The notes under the pieces were generated by a model that did not search any database, was not told where the DNA came from, and saw only the letters and a program-made list of their open reading frames with translations. Positions 8,574-16,601 of a DNA stretch of 64,000 nt are shown here, piece after piece. Made by a program: the position numbers and the translations under genes. Every line of letters begins with the position of its first letter. Position 1 is the first letter of the stretch. The stretch is from Mesorhizobium sp. YM1C-6-2 (GTDB taxonomy: Bacteria; Pseudomonadota; Alphaproteobacteria; Rhizobiales; Rhizobiaceae): positions 173,054 to 237,053 of the forward strand of contig NZ_RCIZ01000007.1 of the NCBI RefSeq assembly GCF_003666685.1, in the 5' to 3' direction.

Positions 8574-10140
8574 GTTCACTGACCTGTCTCTCTTCGTCGA
8601 GGAGTGAATGGAGGATGCGGTCCTTGGTGATCTCCTCATCCCTAAGAACGGATCTGAATCGCCCATCACGAAGAACGAAAACTCGATCGGAAAGGCCGAC
8701 CAGTTCCTCGATCTCCGATGAAACGAGAAGAATGCCCACCCCCTGTGAGGTGAGTTCTCTGATCAGGTCGTAGATTTGCGCTTTTGAGCGGATGTCGACA
8801 CCATGGGTCGGCTCGTCCAGCAAAAGCAGGCGGATCGGTGCGCTGATCCAGCGCGCAAAGATGGCTTTCTGCTGGTTTCCGCCAGAGAGTTGCGTCATCA
8901 TCGCGTCGACCGACGGCATCTTCACGCCAATCCGCGCCGCATCGTGCGATGCGTACATCCGTTCCTGGCGCAGCTTAAGGATGCCGTGCGAGGAGAAACG
9001 CTTGGGCCATGGAAGCGTGATGTTTTTCCAGATCGGCAAGGTATCGACAAAACCGTCGGCGATCCTGTCTTCGGTCACGAAGCCAACGCCCGCGGCCAGC
9101 GCGTCGGCAATCGAACGAAAGTGGCATGCCGTGCCGTTCAGCCGGATTTCGCCAGTTTGTGGCGCCCCCGCGCCATAGATCATCTTGAGCAGCCGTGATC
9201 GGCCGCTCCCGCCTAATCCAGCGATCCCGACTATCTCTCCCGGGAACAGCTTCAGATTGAGATCGATGAGTTTTCCGTCGCCAAGACCATCTATTTCCAG
9301 TGTGGGCACAGTGTCGTCCATGCGCGGCGCCGGATCGTGCCGCACAAACAAATCGCCGAGTTTCGTGCCCACGATGTGGTTGACGAGTTGCTGGTGCGTC
9401 AGGTCGGATACGGGCAATGTCGTCACATGCCGACCATCGCGCATTACTGTAACACGATCCGCAACACGAAAGATCTCCTCAAGGCGATGGCTCACGTAAA
9501 GAACCGCTATGCCTTGGCTGCGCAGTCGATCGATCTGCCGATGTACCGTCCGCACTTCCAGTTCAGTCAGTGATGCCGTCACTTCATCCAGAACCAACAC
9601 ACTGGGATGACGGCGCAGCGCTCGTGCAACCGCAACGAGTTGACGCTCGGCCGGGCCAAGCTCGTTCAAAGAACGCTTCGGATCGACGTCGACGCCGACT
9701 TGCTCAAGACTTTGACGGGCAGCGGCATGCGCTTTTGCCCAATCTATCAAGCCAACTGCGTTGCGACGGAACGGGACTCCGAGCATCAGGTTTTCAGTAA
9801 TGCTCAAACCCGGCACAAACATCGGAATCTGATGAACAAAGCCGATGCCGCTTTCCAGCGCCGCACCGGGGTGATCGAAGCTGACCGGTGCGCCATCCAG
9901 TGTGATCGTTCCAGAATCCGGTTGATGGTCTCCAGCAAGTATACGGATCAACGTGGACTTGCCGGCCCCATTTTCCCCGACGAGCGCATGGATCTCCCCT
10001 GGTTGCAGCGAAAAGCTGACATCGTTCACTGCGACAGTGGGCCCGAAGGTCTTCACGATGTTCCGGAAGGCGAGAATCGCTCCCTCGTCGACCACGCCGC
10101 CAGGAGCGACTGATCGCTCTCCAAGTTCATTTGCACGCAT
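8560..10140 (-). CDS. ABC transporter ATP-binding protein, RbsA/MglA type
   Basis: A 526-residue fused double ATPase as in ribose and galactose importers. The first half has Walker [10 protein letters not shown] near residue 56 and Walker B VLVLDEVTASL; the second half has the degenerate GLGGSGRS loop and [14 protein letters not shown] followed by LLLLDEPTHGVD. The first-half signature is LGPAERQL rather than LSGGQ, common in this family. It lies 86 bases after the binding-protein gene, separated by a perfect 36-bp palindrome, and overlaps the permease gene. This stoichiometry normally gives abundant binding protein and less ATPase. Confidence 0.92.
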   Translation of the reverse strand: MRANELGERSVAPGGVVDEGAILAFRNIVKTFGPTVAVNDVSFSLQPGEIHALVGENGAGKSTLIRILAGDHQPDSGTITLDGAPVSFDHPGAALESGIGFVHQIPMFVPGLSITENLMLGVPFRRNAVGLIDWAKAHAAARQSLEQVGVDVDPKRSLNELGPAERQLVAVARALRRHPSVLVLDEVTASLTELEVRTVHRQIDRLRSQGIAVLYVSHRLEEIFRVADRVTVMRDGRHVTTLPVSDLTHQQLVNHIVGTKLGDLFVRHDPAPRMDDTVPTLEIDGLGDGKLIDLNLKLFPGEIVGIAGLGGSGRSRLLKMIYGAGAPQTGEIRLNGTACHFRSIADALAAGVGFVTEDRIADGFVDTLPIWKNITLPWPKRFSSHGILKLRQERMYASHDAARIGVKMPSVDAMMTQLSGGNQQKAIFARWISAPIRLLLLDEPTHGVDIRSKAQIYDLIRELTSQGVGILLVSSEIEELVGLSDRVFVLRDGRFRSVLRDEEITKDRILHSLLDEERQVSEHDKH

Positions 10141-10181
10141 GGCGCTGGTTCGCTCTTTTAAGACCGCGAGGCTTACCGGTT

Positions 10182-10217
10182 ATTGCTGCCGTGGCGCAGC
10201 TGCGCCACGGCAGCAAT
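10182..10217 (-). terminator. perfect 36-bp palindrome between binding-protein and ATPase genes
   Basis: The arm ATTGCTGCCGTGGCGCAG is followed directly by its exact reverse complement, so the transcript can fold into a very stable hairpin. It lies 10 bases after the stop of the binding-protein gene and 42 bases before the ATPase start. The position is that of intercistronic hairpins that protect the upstream message or partly terminate transcription, raising binding-protein output over the membrane parts. No T-run follows, so attenuation or mRNA protection is more likely than full termination. Confidence 0.8.
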
Positions 10218-10226
10218 TGAGAGGCA

Positions 10227-11351
10227 TTACTTCGCTGCGGACCAGATCTCCTTGTATTTCGACTTGAAGTCGAAACCAATGTCATAGCCCTTACCGGCGG
10301 GCGGAACGTTGGTGGAGTCTGTCAACTGGATCGGAAAATCCTTGTTCACACCGAGTTCAGCTTTGTTTAGCGCGCGATTGCACTCATCGATGCCGGCCCA
10401 TGCCACCCATTCCAGGCCCCAGCTGATGGTTGCAGCTTGGGATCCTCCGCTACGGATCGAGTCATAGGCAATCGGCTCTCCATCGAAAGCCAGTCCCTTG
10501 ATCTCGGTGCGGTCACGTTGCGCAGCAGTCTGCAGGAGCGGAACCAACGCGTCGTCAAAGGGACCGACGATCCACTTGAAGCTGTCCTTGGGGTACTTTG
10601 TCAGGATGGCTTGCATCTTGGTGATCTGGCCTGGCGCACCGGCTGCAAGCGAGTAGTCCTCTTCGTGGACGATCGTGGCCAGCCCGCCACCATGCTTCTC
10701 AAGGTAGTTCTTGAAACCGGCCAGACGAACGGAAAGCTGGGGAAGCTGGGGCGAGTCGAAGATCACGACGCCGCCCCCGCCGTTGGCGATGACATATGCG
10801 CCCAACAATTCCCCGGCTGCGGGGTAGTCGAGCCCGTAGCCGATGTCACCTCCGAACTCCTTTGGATCGTCCGAAAAGCCGGTCACGAATGCAACGCCGC
10901 GTTCTTTGCCGCGCTGAATCTGTGCACGGATGTCACGCGCCGGAGATGCAAGCGTGAGCACACAACTGACGCCGCGATTGATCGCGGCGTCCACCGCACG
11001 CTGCGCGACGGCCGGATCGCCCTTGTTGTCGATCGGGAAGGCCTCCCAGCCGATGGCCTCAGCCGCTTCCTTCGCGGACTCGAACAGGTACTGACATACG
11101 CCGAGCGAAAGCGGACAAGGCATCACCGCTACCGACGCTTTTTCAATTGGCTTGGGCGAGCTTTCCGGGCCTGTCCAAACCACACCACCCTCGTCGAGGG
11201 GGGCACGCGACATCTTGCTCTGCCGTGCAGCGTCGACGACCGATTTCGCGAATGTCTCGGGGGCTGCCGTTTGCGCACTGGCTGAGTAGAAGGTTGCGGT
11301 AAAGCTCAAAAGAGCGACTGAAAGACCCAACGAATAAACGTTCTTTTTCAT
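10227..11351 (-). CDS. ABC transporter periplasmic binding protein (Peripla_BP_4 type)
   Basis: A 374-residue exported protein. The N-terminus is a classical signal peptide (MKKNVYSLGL, hydrophobic core, cleavage near SASA-QT). The mature part has the two-lobe periplasmic sugar-binding fold: a VAVMPCPLSLG strand, an AAINRGVSCVLTLAS segment and a hinge-side GPFDDALVPLLQ segment. It heads the ABC part of the cassette with a strong AAGGGGA ribosome site. It is longer than ribose-binding protein (about 300 residues) because of an N-terminal helical extension (about residues 30-70), which resembles TorT-like or unusual sugar-type binding proteins. The ligand is unknown. Confidence 0.88.
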   Translation of the reverse strand: MKKNVYSLGLSVALLSFTATFYSASAQTAAPETFAKSVVDAARQSKMSRAPLDEGGVVWTGPESSPKPIEKASVAVMPCPLSLGVCQYLFESAKEAAEAIGWEAFPIDNKGDPAVAQRAVDAAINRGVSCVLTLASPARDIRAQIQRGKERGVAFVTGFSDDPKEFGGDIGYGLDYPAAGELLGAYVIANGGGGVVIFDSPQLPQLSVRLAGFKNYLEKHGGGLATIVHEEDYSLAAGAPGQITKMQAILTKYPKDSFKWIVGPFDDALVPLLQTAAQRDRTEIKGLAFDGEPIAYDSIRSGGSQAATISWGLEWVAWAGIDECNRALNKAELGVNKDFPIQLTDSTNVPPAGKGYDIGFDFKSKYKEIWSAAK

Positions 11352-11366
11352 TTCATACTTCCCCTT

Positions 11367-11759
11367 TTATGCTGTTTTTTGTTGACGCAGTTCTTTCATG
11401 TGCGCCGTCTGACATGCCCGATATGCAGTCAGCTTGTCCCGGTACTCCTTCGTCATCTGCTGCGGATCCCAGATGTGGCCGTAGTCGATCGAAACGTTGG
11501 CGCTTCCGATCCCGGAGAGGTCCTCCAGCTTTTGCTTGGCCGTTATCTGGAAGAAGGCCGACATCATGCAGCCTGGCTCTGTCACGAAGAGGACGACGTC
11601 CACTTCAGCGCCATTGGCGGCTTCCCTGATCGAAACGTCGCCCACGAGACCCATGGAAACCAATCCTCCCGGGGCCCCGGAGGCAATGCTGCAAGGATCG
11701 ATGATGGCTTCGAGCGTCTGCATTACGTTTTCATGCAGTTGATTGGCTGTCATCGTCAT
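11367..11759 (-). CDS. MIP18/DUF59 family metal-sulfur cluster protein
   Basis: A 130-residue protein of the MIP18/PaaD/SufT family. It begins with the family helix and turn (VMQTLEAIIDPCSIASG, matching the usual 'aL..ViDPE' start), continues with a VSMGLVGDVSI strand, and carries the hallmark TEPGCMM, equivalent to the TtPgCp motif, whose cysteine is important in family members. These small proteins help deliver Fe-S or other metal cofactors to target enzymes. It sits between an amidohydrolase_2 gene (10 bases upstream) and the binding-protein gene. A second ATG at 11753 has better ribosome-site spacing than the one chosen. A maturation role for the adjacent amidohydrolase is inferred. Confidence 0.8.
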   Translation of the reverse strand: MTMTANQLHENVMQTLEAIIDPCSIASGAPGGLVSMGLVGDVSIREAANGAEVDVVLFVTEPGCMMSAFFQITAKQKLEDLSGIGSANVSIDYGHIWDPQQMTKEYRDKLTAYRACQTAHMKELRQQKTA

Positions 11760-11769
11760 TCTCCCGGGC

Positions 11770-12840
11770 TCAGGCGGCAGCGCGCTTCAGGGTCGAGTAC
11801 GGCTCCATGAGACGACGTGGCTTGGCGTACTCGCCAGAAGACATGGTCTTATTGATCTGATTGTCGCTGAGACCCAGAAGTCGCGCGGCGTTCAAGCCGA
11901 GAATGTTGCGCTTTGCTTCTTCCGTCAGCTCAGGAAAACCGTATCCCTCCACGAGATCCCGCGGCATCTCGATCTTCCAGAACGCCTCTTCATACCAACG
12001 GGAGTGGCCGACAAGCCCGCCCATGGCCCAGAGGATGCGGTCTCCGAAGCCGTTCATCATCAGGGTGCCGACGATCTCCAGGAACTTGCGCGGGGACCTG
12101 GCCAGTAGTGCGGTGGTTCCTTCGGTGCTTACAGTGATATTCGGATGCCACTGCATCTGGGCCACTGTCTCTTCCATGAACGCCCAACCGCCATGGACAA
12201 TCTCAAAATTCAGGTCCGGGAAGGCGCGCGCAGCAGCGCCTACTTCAAATGGGAAATACGGTTCGATCGGCACCGGACCCATGACGATGGCCTTGTGGAT
12301 CGCAACCGTCCGAAGGCCGTGCTTCCGCACCTTCTCGAAGATCGGATAGAGCAGCTTCTCGTCATCGATCGTATAGCTGCGCAGTTCGCCCGAGATCATG
12401 TCATGCGGATACAGCTTGATCCCGGAAACCTTATGCTTTTCGACCAGTTCGTCGACGCGATCCAGGGCGTTGGGCTGATGTGGAGACACCCCGCCATAGA
12501 GGAATACTCGCCCGGGCCACCGCTCGCGCATCTTCTCGCCCACCCAGAGCGGCGACCCGCCGTCCTTGAAATAGCCGTAGAGCGGCAGCTCGTGATAGAT
12601 CGTGGCGTCCGTGTGGCTCTCGCCGAAAATCACGTCGCCCGTCAGATCGGGATCACAGATGTCATTGTCGAAGGTTCGCTGATCGAGCACCAGGTCGGGC
12701 CGGCCAGGAGGCGCATACTGCGTATGCATCTGATAGACACCCGTCGCGATCCCGTCGGCGTAAGGCTGCCCGATGCGATTGCTTTCTCTGAAATTGTACG
12801 CGTGCGCGATTGCGTCAAGGACGAAGACGTCGTTGAGCAT
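11770..12840 (-). CDS. amidohydrolase_2 family TIM-barrel metalloenzyme
   Basis: A 356-residue member of the amidohydrolase_2 (ACMS decarboxylase/dihydroxybenzoate decarboxylase-like) family. The N-terminal LDAIAHAYNF corresponds to the first metal strand but has AHAY where many members have HxH. A histidine in AIHKAIVMG, the strand FEIVHGGWAFMEE and a late acidic segment supply further likely ligands. It is the first gene of the minus-strand cassette, has an excellent GGGAGG ribosome site and precedes the DUF59 gene by 10 bases. As I recall, closely similar amidohydrolase/DUF59 pairs accompany propane/phenol-type binuclear monooxygenases in actinobacteria, but no monooxygenase is present here. 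The reaction is unknown. Confidence 0.85.
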   Translation of the reverse strand: MLNDVFVLDAIAHAYNFRESNRIGQPYADGIATGVYQMHTQYAPPGRPDLVLDQRTFDNDICDPDLTGDVIFGESHTDATIYHELPLYGYFKDGGSPLWVGEKMRERWPGRVFLYGGVSPHQPNALDRVDELVEKHKVSGIKLYPHDMISGELRSYTIDDEKLLYPIFEKVRKHGLRTVAIHKAIVMGPVPIEPYFPFEVGAAARAFPDLNFEIVHGGWAFMEETVAQMQWHPNITVSTEGTTALLARSPRKFLEIVGTLMMNGFGDRILWAMGGLVGHSRWYEEAFWKIEMPRDLVEGYGFPELTEEAKRNILGLNAARLLGLSDNQINKTMSSGEYAKPRRLMEPYSTLKRAAA

Positions 12841-12907
12841 TTGAACCTCCCAAGGGCTTGAGGAGACATCAACTCCTCCATTTGCTTCTAATCGAAAAGC
12901 TCCCTGT

Positions 12908-12923
12908 CTGATCGATCGATCAG
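12908..12923. promoter_or_regulatory. 16-bp palindrome, candidate TetR operator
   Basis: CTGATCGATCGATCAG is a perfect 16-bp palindrome lying 68 bases upstream of the first gene of the 12840-5411 cassette. Size and symmetry suit a TetR dimer, and a TetR gene ends that cassette. Flanking DNA just beyond it is AT-rich (CGATTTTATTTTGTC), as expected of a promoter. The match between this regulator and this site is inference. Confidence 0.5.
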
Positions 12924-13065
12924 TATCTGATCCGAACGATTTTATTTTGTCAATGCCTCGAAATGGGCAGGGTGGTCCCTGTTCTTCTCGCGAGCATCAG
13001 GATCTGCTTTTCGCCGCACTCAGATGCCAGTTGTCCGGTAGAGCGGCCGCGTGCTGGAAGAACAG

Positions 13066-13395
13066 CTACTTTGCCTGGAAGAGATAAAGCCCGATCGCCA
13101 GCAGCGACCGGGCCAACAATGTCGGCACGCTGCCGCTGGTCAGCGCCCGGTCGTAGATCTGCAGCATATAGATCGAGCCGGTCAGCGCGAGCACGTTGAT
13201 GACGCCGGAGATCGAAAACAGAAAGACAATGATGCTTCGGAAACCGCGCGTCAGATCCTTTGCCGTCCGCCGCTGCGACCCGGCACTCCTGCCAGCACCC
13301 TTGCTACTGCACATGGAACCCACCCCATTGCCCTTAAAAGGGGCCGACGCCCGGGTGCCCCTCCCCGGCGTCGGCTCTGGCGGGCCGGCCGTCAC
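13066..13395 (-). pseudogene. N-terminal remnant of a type I secretion ABC transporter (PrtD/HlyB-like)
   Basis: The last half of this 109-codon frame reads FRSIIVFLFSISGVINVLALTG followed by SIYMLQIYDRALTSGSVPTL and LLAIGLYLFQ, which is the start of the membrane domain of PrtD-type type I secretion permease/ATPases. It then hits a stop (FQAK, stop) where an intact protein would continue for roughly 450 more residues through the ATPase domain. No continuation is visible in the next few hundred bases. The first ~45 residues are low-complexity and may be vector junction rather than native. It cannot make a working exporter. An RTX secretion substrate exists at 61664-64000 but far away. Confidence 0.72.
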
Positions 13396-13511
13396 GACCG
13401 GTCCGCCTGTTCAGATCACAGGTCGAAATCGCAGAGACCGGTTAGCCGAGGACTGCTCGGTTCACCACTCAGTCCGGCACCTGTCTGGTCTTACTTCGCG
13501 AGAGCATGCCG

Positions 13512-14558
13512 CTATGGATACGTGGGTGCCGCCACCCAGATGGCCATCGCCAGGACCGCCACGAGTGAAATGAAAAGCGACGACAGCGCGGCAAGCAGCA
13601 GCGGCCGCAGGCCCTGCTCCCGGATCGCGCCGAACCGTGTACCCAGCCCCAGGGCACCGAGAGCGCAGGTCAGTATCACCGGCGTGATCGACACCAGCGA
13701 ATCCCGGGCGCCTTGCGGCACGATTCCCGCGGTATTCGCCAACATCAACAATATGAAAGCCGCGACAAACAGCGGAAGCATCTGACTTGCGTTGATCGGC
13801 GTGTCGGCTGCCGAGCGTCTCCGCACCGCCATCGATGCGACAACGACAAGGAGCGGCGCCAGTAGCAAAACACGGGTCAGCTTCACGATGACCGCAAATG
13901 CGCCGGCCTCGTCACCATACTGATAGGCGGTGGCGACGACCTGAGCGACCTCGTGAACCGACAGGCCTGTCCAGAATCCGAAGGACGTGGCGGTCAGGTC
14001 GAGGAGCGACGCAACTACAGGGTAGCAAACGATCGCGAGTGTCCCGAACAGCGTGACGCAGGCGATTGCGTAGGAGACTTCCTCGTCGGTTGCATGTTCG
14101 ATCGCGTTTGTCGCCGCGATCGCGGATGCACCGCAGATCGACGTTCCAGCGGCCAGCAGTCGGCCCAAACGAGGGTTCACACCGAGCAACCTCGCTGCCG
14201 CGACGGTGAATCCATAGGTCGCAGCCACGACCAGGGCGATAAGTACGACACCTGTAGTTCCGACATCCATGACCTGCGTCAATGTCAGCTGCAGGCCCAA
14301 CAGCGCCACGGCGACCCGGAGCAGTCTCTTGCTGAGCAGTGCGATCCCCGGCAACGCCGGGCTCGGAACCGTCGTGAAGTTGGCAAAAGCCATTCCGATC
14401 AAAATGGCCGAGAACATCGGGCTCAGCGCCGAGAACCCGGGCACCTGTCGCAAGCCATAGGCGGCGGCGGTCACAATGAGGACAAGAGTGACGCCGGGCA
14501 GAAAATGCTCAATTCGAGTGTGGAATGCTGCATTTGGCGAAGGTGTCTGCGTACTCAC
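13512..14558 (-). CDS. YeiH family putative sulfate/anion exporter
   Basis: A 348-residue membrane protein of the conserved PF03601 (YeiH/'putative sulfate exporter') family with about ten hydrophobic segments. Family landmarks are visible: LLRVAVALLGLQLTL, LGRLLAAGTSICGASAIAAT with the conserved Cys-Gly, and FGFWTGLSVHEVAQVVATAYQYG. The start is a GTG at 14558 preceded by a weak AGG-type site. It is a single gene between a secretion-gene remnant and a bioY remnant, so its neighbours do not inform its role. Family members are proposed to export sulfate or sulfite, but this is mostly prediction. Confidence 0.9.
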   Translation of the reverse strand: MSTQTPSPNAAFHTRIEHFLPGVTLVLIVTAAAYGLRQVPGFSALSPMFSAILIGMAFANFTTVPSPALPGIALLSKRLLRVAVALLGLQLTLTQVMDVGTTGVVLIALVVAATYGFTVAAARLLGVNPRLGRLLAAGTSICGASAIAATNAIEHATDEEVSYAIACVTLFGTLAIVCYPVVASLLDLTATSFGFWTGLSVHEVAQVVATAYQYGDEAGAFAVIVKLTRVLLLAPLLVVVASMAVRRRSAADTPINASQMLPLFVAAFILLMLANTAGIVPQGARDSLVSITPVILTCALGALGLGTRFGAIREQGLRPLLLAALSSLFISLVAVLAMAIWVAAPTYP

Positions 14559-14712
14559 TTACCTGCCTGTCTTAGGGACGTCTTGCGTTAAACTTTCGTC
14601 AGCATCCAATGGCCGAGCGAGCCCCGCAGATCGAGCGTGTCTCGTACTCGCGCACCACGGAGCAATACCGCGCGGTCGCAGCCTGATGTGGCCGGCTACG
14701 CGCGACCGAGCA

Positions 14713-14858
14713 TCAGCCCTTCCCGGCGCTCAACAGCCTCGCGACTGCCGGCGCCAGCATCATCTTGAAGAGCTCGGCGGGAATGAATGGGATGAGGCCG
14801 AATTCCAGACTGTTGTCCCAGCCGAAAAGAAATGCCAGCCAGAGGCTTCGGGTGCATG
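14713..14858 (-). pseudogene. bioY: C-terminal remnant of biotin transporter bioY
   Basis: Read on the minus strand the frame gives RSLWLAFLFGWDNSLEFGL and then IPFIPAELFKMMLAPAVARL up to a TGA at 14713-14715. The PFIP(A/G)(E/D)L(F/I)K pattern after a Trp-rich membrane segment is the typical end of BioY, the substrate-binding membrane subunit of the biotin ECF importer. Only about 48 residues remain, upstream of which the homology ends, so the gene is a leftover of a deletion or rearrangement. It is notable because a biotin-dependent carboxylase operon begins 8 kb further on. Confidence 0.6.
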
Positions 14859-14935
14859 CACAATCTGAGCCGAGTTCAGCATATCAAGAATTCCTCTACG
14901 CGCTCCGTTTCAGCCCAGGCTCGGAGCGGCCATTT

Positions 14936-14958
14936 GGGTGACCGCTGGGGTCCCACCC
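14936..14958 (-). terminator. candidate terminator of the aldehyde dehydrogenase gene
   Basis: Twenty-four bases past the aldehyde dehydrogenase stop, the minus strand can form a hairpin with paired GGGT/ACCC and GACC/GGTC, a 2-base bulge and a 5-base loop. It is followed by AAATGG rather than a clear T-run, so the evidence is limited. Confidence 0.35.
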
Positions 14959-14981
14959 GCGTTCACTGGTGATTTGTCGAA

Positions 14982-16439
14982 CTATCGAGCATCCGGAAAT
15001 ACAAGGATCCGTTCCTGGGTCATTGCCATTATGGTGTCGCGCGGGCTCTCGCGCCCGTACCCGCTGTTGCGCAGCCCGCCGTAGGGAATCTGGTCAGGAC
15101 GGAAAGTGGACGTGCCGTTCACGATGATGGCGGCGCACGGCACTTCGCGCACGGCGCGGAACGCAACATCGTGGCGCCCCGTGAATATCCCGCAGTTCAG
15201 CCCGAGGCCGGTATCCCTGATCCACTGGAACACCGAGCCGATGTCTTCATAAGGCCTGATCACCACGACCGGACCGAAAACCTCGTCACAAACCACCTTC
15301 ATCTCGGGTGTTGTGGCGGTAACGACCGTAGGTTCTATGACGTTGCCGCGCCGCCCTCCCCCCAAAAGGATCTTCGCGCCGCCGGCCTTCGCCTCCGCCA
15401 GCCAGGATTCGATCCGGCTTGCGGCGGCTTCGTCGATGACCGGGCCGACGTCCGTCGCCGTATCTCGCGGATCGCCCGAAGTCAGCGCCCGCACCTTTTC
15501 AAGGAAGAGACCGGTGAAAGCGTCGAGCGCATCCTTGTGGACGAAGAGGTTTTGCAGCGAGGCGCAGCTTTGTCCTGCGAGCCTGAATCCGGAGTTCGCA
15601 CACAGGGCAGCAACCAATTGGACGTCGGCATCCTCATGGACGATCGTAGGCCCCACGCCGCCCAATTCGAGGATGGTCCCGCGCATTCCGGCTGCAGCCT
15701 TGATCGCGAGACCCGCCCGCGACGAGCCAGTGAATGAAAGAAAGTCGACGCGGTGGTCACGCACGAGCGCGGCGCCCAGCGCCCCGTCGCCATGGAGAAG
15801 CGCGATCGCGTCCGCCGGAAGCCCCGCATCGAGACACGCCTCGACCACCAGCGAGAGGGTATAGGCCGCCTGCGGCGGCGCCTTGACGACGATAGAATTA
15901 CCGGCCGCGAAGGCGGGTCCGATCTTGTGGCAGGCCAGGTTGACGGGCGCGTTGAACGGAACGATGCCGGCGACGACACCTACCGGATAGCGAAGGCCAA
16001 ACGCCACCTTGTCGCTGCCGGCCGGGCTGCCGGCGATCGGCAGGTGCCGACCCTCGATGCGGATTGCTTCTTCCGCGCAGAACCGAAATACGTCGGTAGC
16101 GCGCGCAAGCTCCTGGCGGCTATCACGAATGGTCTTTCCCGTCTCGCGGGTCAGCGCCATCGAAATGAGCTCCGCACGCTCCTTCAGCAGCACGGCCGCC
16201 CGGTGGAGAATGGCGGAACGTTCCATCGCGGGCATCGCAGCCACGCGCGCGGCTCCGGCAACAACCCCGTCCAGGGCGCGGTCCAGATCCTCAGCGCCGC
16301 AATCGTGCACCTGGGACACCACGGCATTTTCGAAAGGTTCGCGCAGTGCCCGCCTGTCCGTCTTGGCGGTCCATTCCGCAGCGAAGAAGCTCCGCGCCTC
16401 ATAGGTCTCACCGATCGATGACACTGCACCCTCCGACAT
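14982..16439 (-). CDS. NAD(P)-dependent aldehyde dehydrogenase
   Basis: A 485-residue member of the aldehyde dehydrogenase superfamily, full length from the ATG at 16439; an upstream in-frame TTG at 16490 is less likely. Catalytic residues are in place: nucleophile Cys292 in GQSCAS, general base Glu258 in ILELGG, oxyanion Asn163 in PFNAPVN and cofactor Lys186. The ELGGVGPTIV and QNLFVH segments recall the phosphonoacetaldehyde/sulfoacetaldehyde dehydrogenase branch. A GTAG-N12-CTAC element 36 bases upstream is repeated at the carboxylase promoter at 23190, which suggests that it works in the hydantoinase/aminotransferase pathway, oxidising a semialdehyde to an acid. The substrate is unproven. 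Confidence 0.9.
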   Translation of the reverse strand: MSEGAVSSIGETYEARSFFAAEWTAKTDRRALREPFENAVVSQVHDCGAEDLDRALDGVVAGAARVAAMPAMERSAILHRAAVLLKERAELISMALTRETGKTIRDSRQELARATDVFRFCAEEAIRIEGRHLPIAGSPAGSDKVAFGLRYPVGVVAGIVPFNAPVNLACHKIGPAFAAGNSIVVKAPPQAAYTLSLVVEACLDAGLPADAIALLHGDGALGAALVRDHRVDFLSFTGSSRAGLAIKAAAGMRGTILELGGVGPTIVHEDADVQLVAALCANSGFRLAGQSCASLQNLFVHKDALDAFTGLFLEKVRALTSGDPRDTATDVGPVIDEAAASRIESWLAEAKAGGAKILLGGGRRGNVIEPTVVTATTPEMKVVCDEVFGPVVVIRPYEDIGSVFQWIRDTGLGLNCGIFTGRHDVAFRAVREVPCAAIIVNGTSTFRPDQIPYGGLRNSGYGRESPRDTIMAMTQERILVFPDAR

Positions 16440-16474
16440 CCGCTTCAAGCCGAGCAAAAGGTGGATATCATTAT

Positions 16475-16494
16475 GTAGCTGCTTCCGCAACTAC
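16475..16494. promoter_or_regulatory. GTAG-N12-CTAC element upstream of aldehyde dehydrogenase
   Basis: GTAGCTGCTTCCGCAACTAC is a 20-bp imperfect inverted repeat (GTAGCTGC / GCAACTAC, 7 of 8 pairs). It has the same length and the same right half (CAACTAC) as the element at 23190-23209 in the divergent carboxylase promoter. It is most simply an operator of the TrmB-like regulator encoded next to it. Confidence 0.5.
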
Positions 16495-16601
16495 TTCTAT
16501 TACCAGTCGCTCCTGGTGACCTCGCTGCACGCGCGAACTCTCACGCTGCCACCTTGGGCAGGCAGTCCCGGACTTGGAACAAATGGAATCAGGAAAGAAG
16601 C

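Larger units (their letters stand above)
14559..14981. other. gene-poor gap of 423 bases with a bioY remnant
   Basis: No intact gene is seen here. Positions 14713-14858 hold a bioY fragment (listed separately). CGCTCCG (14901-14907) and CGGAGCG (14922-14928) form a 7-bp stem, and a bulged hairpin lies at 14936-14958. Nothing else is recognisable on either strand. Confidence 0.6.

Noticed and set aside
13066..13395. An intact small membrane protein gene
   Set aside because: The sequence matches only the start of a much longer secretion ABC protein and ends abruptly, so it is called a remnant.
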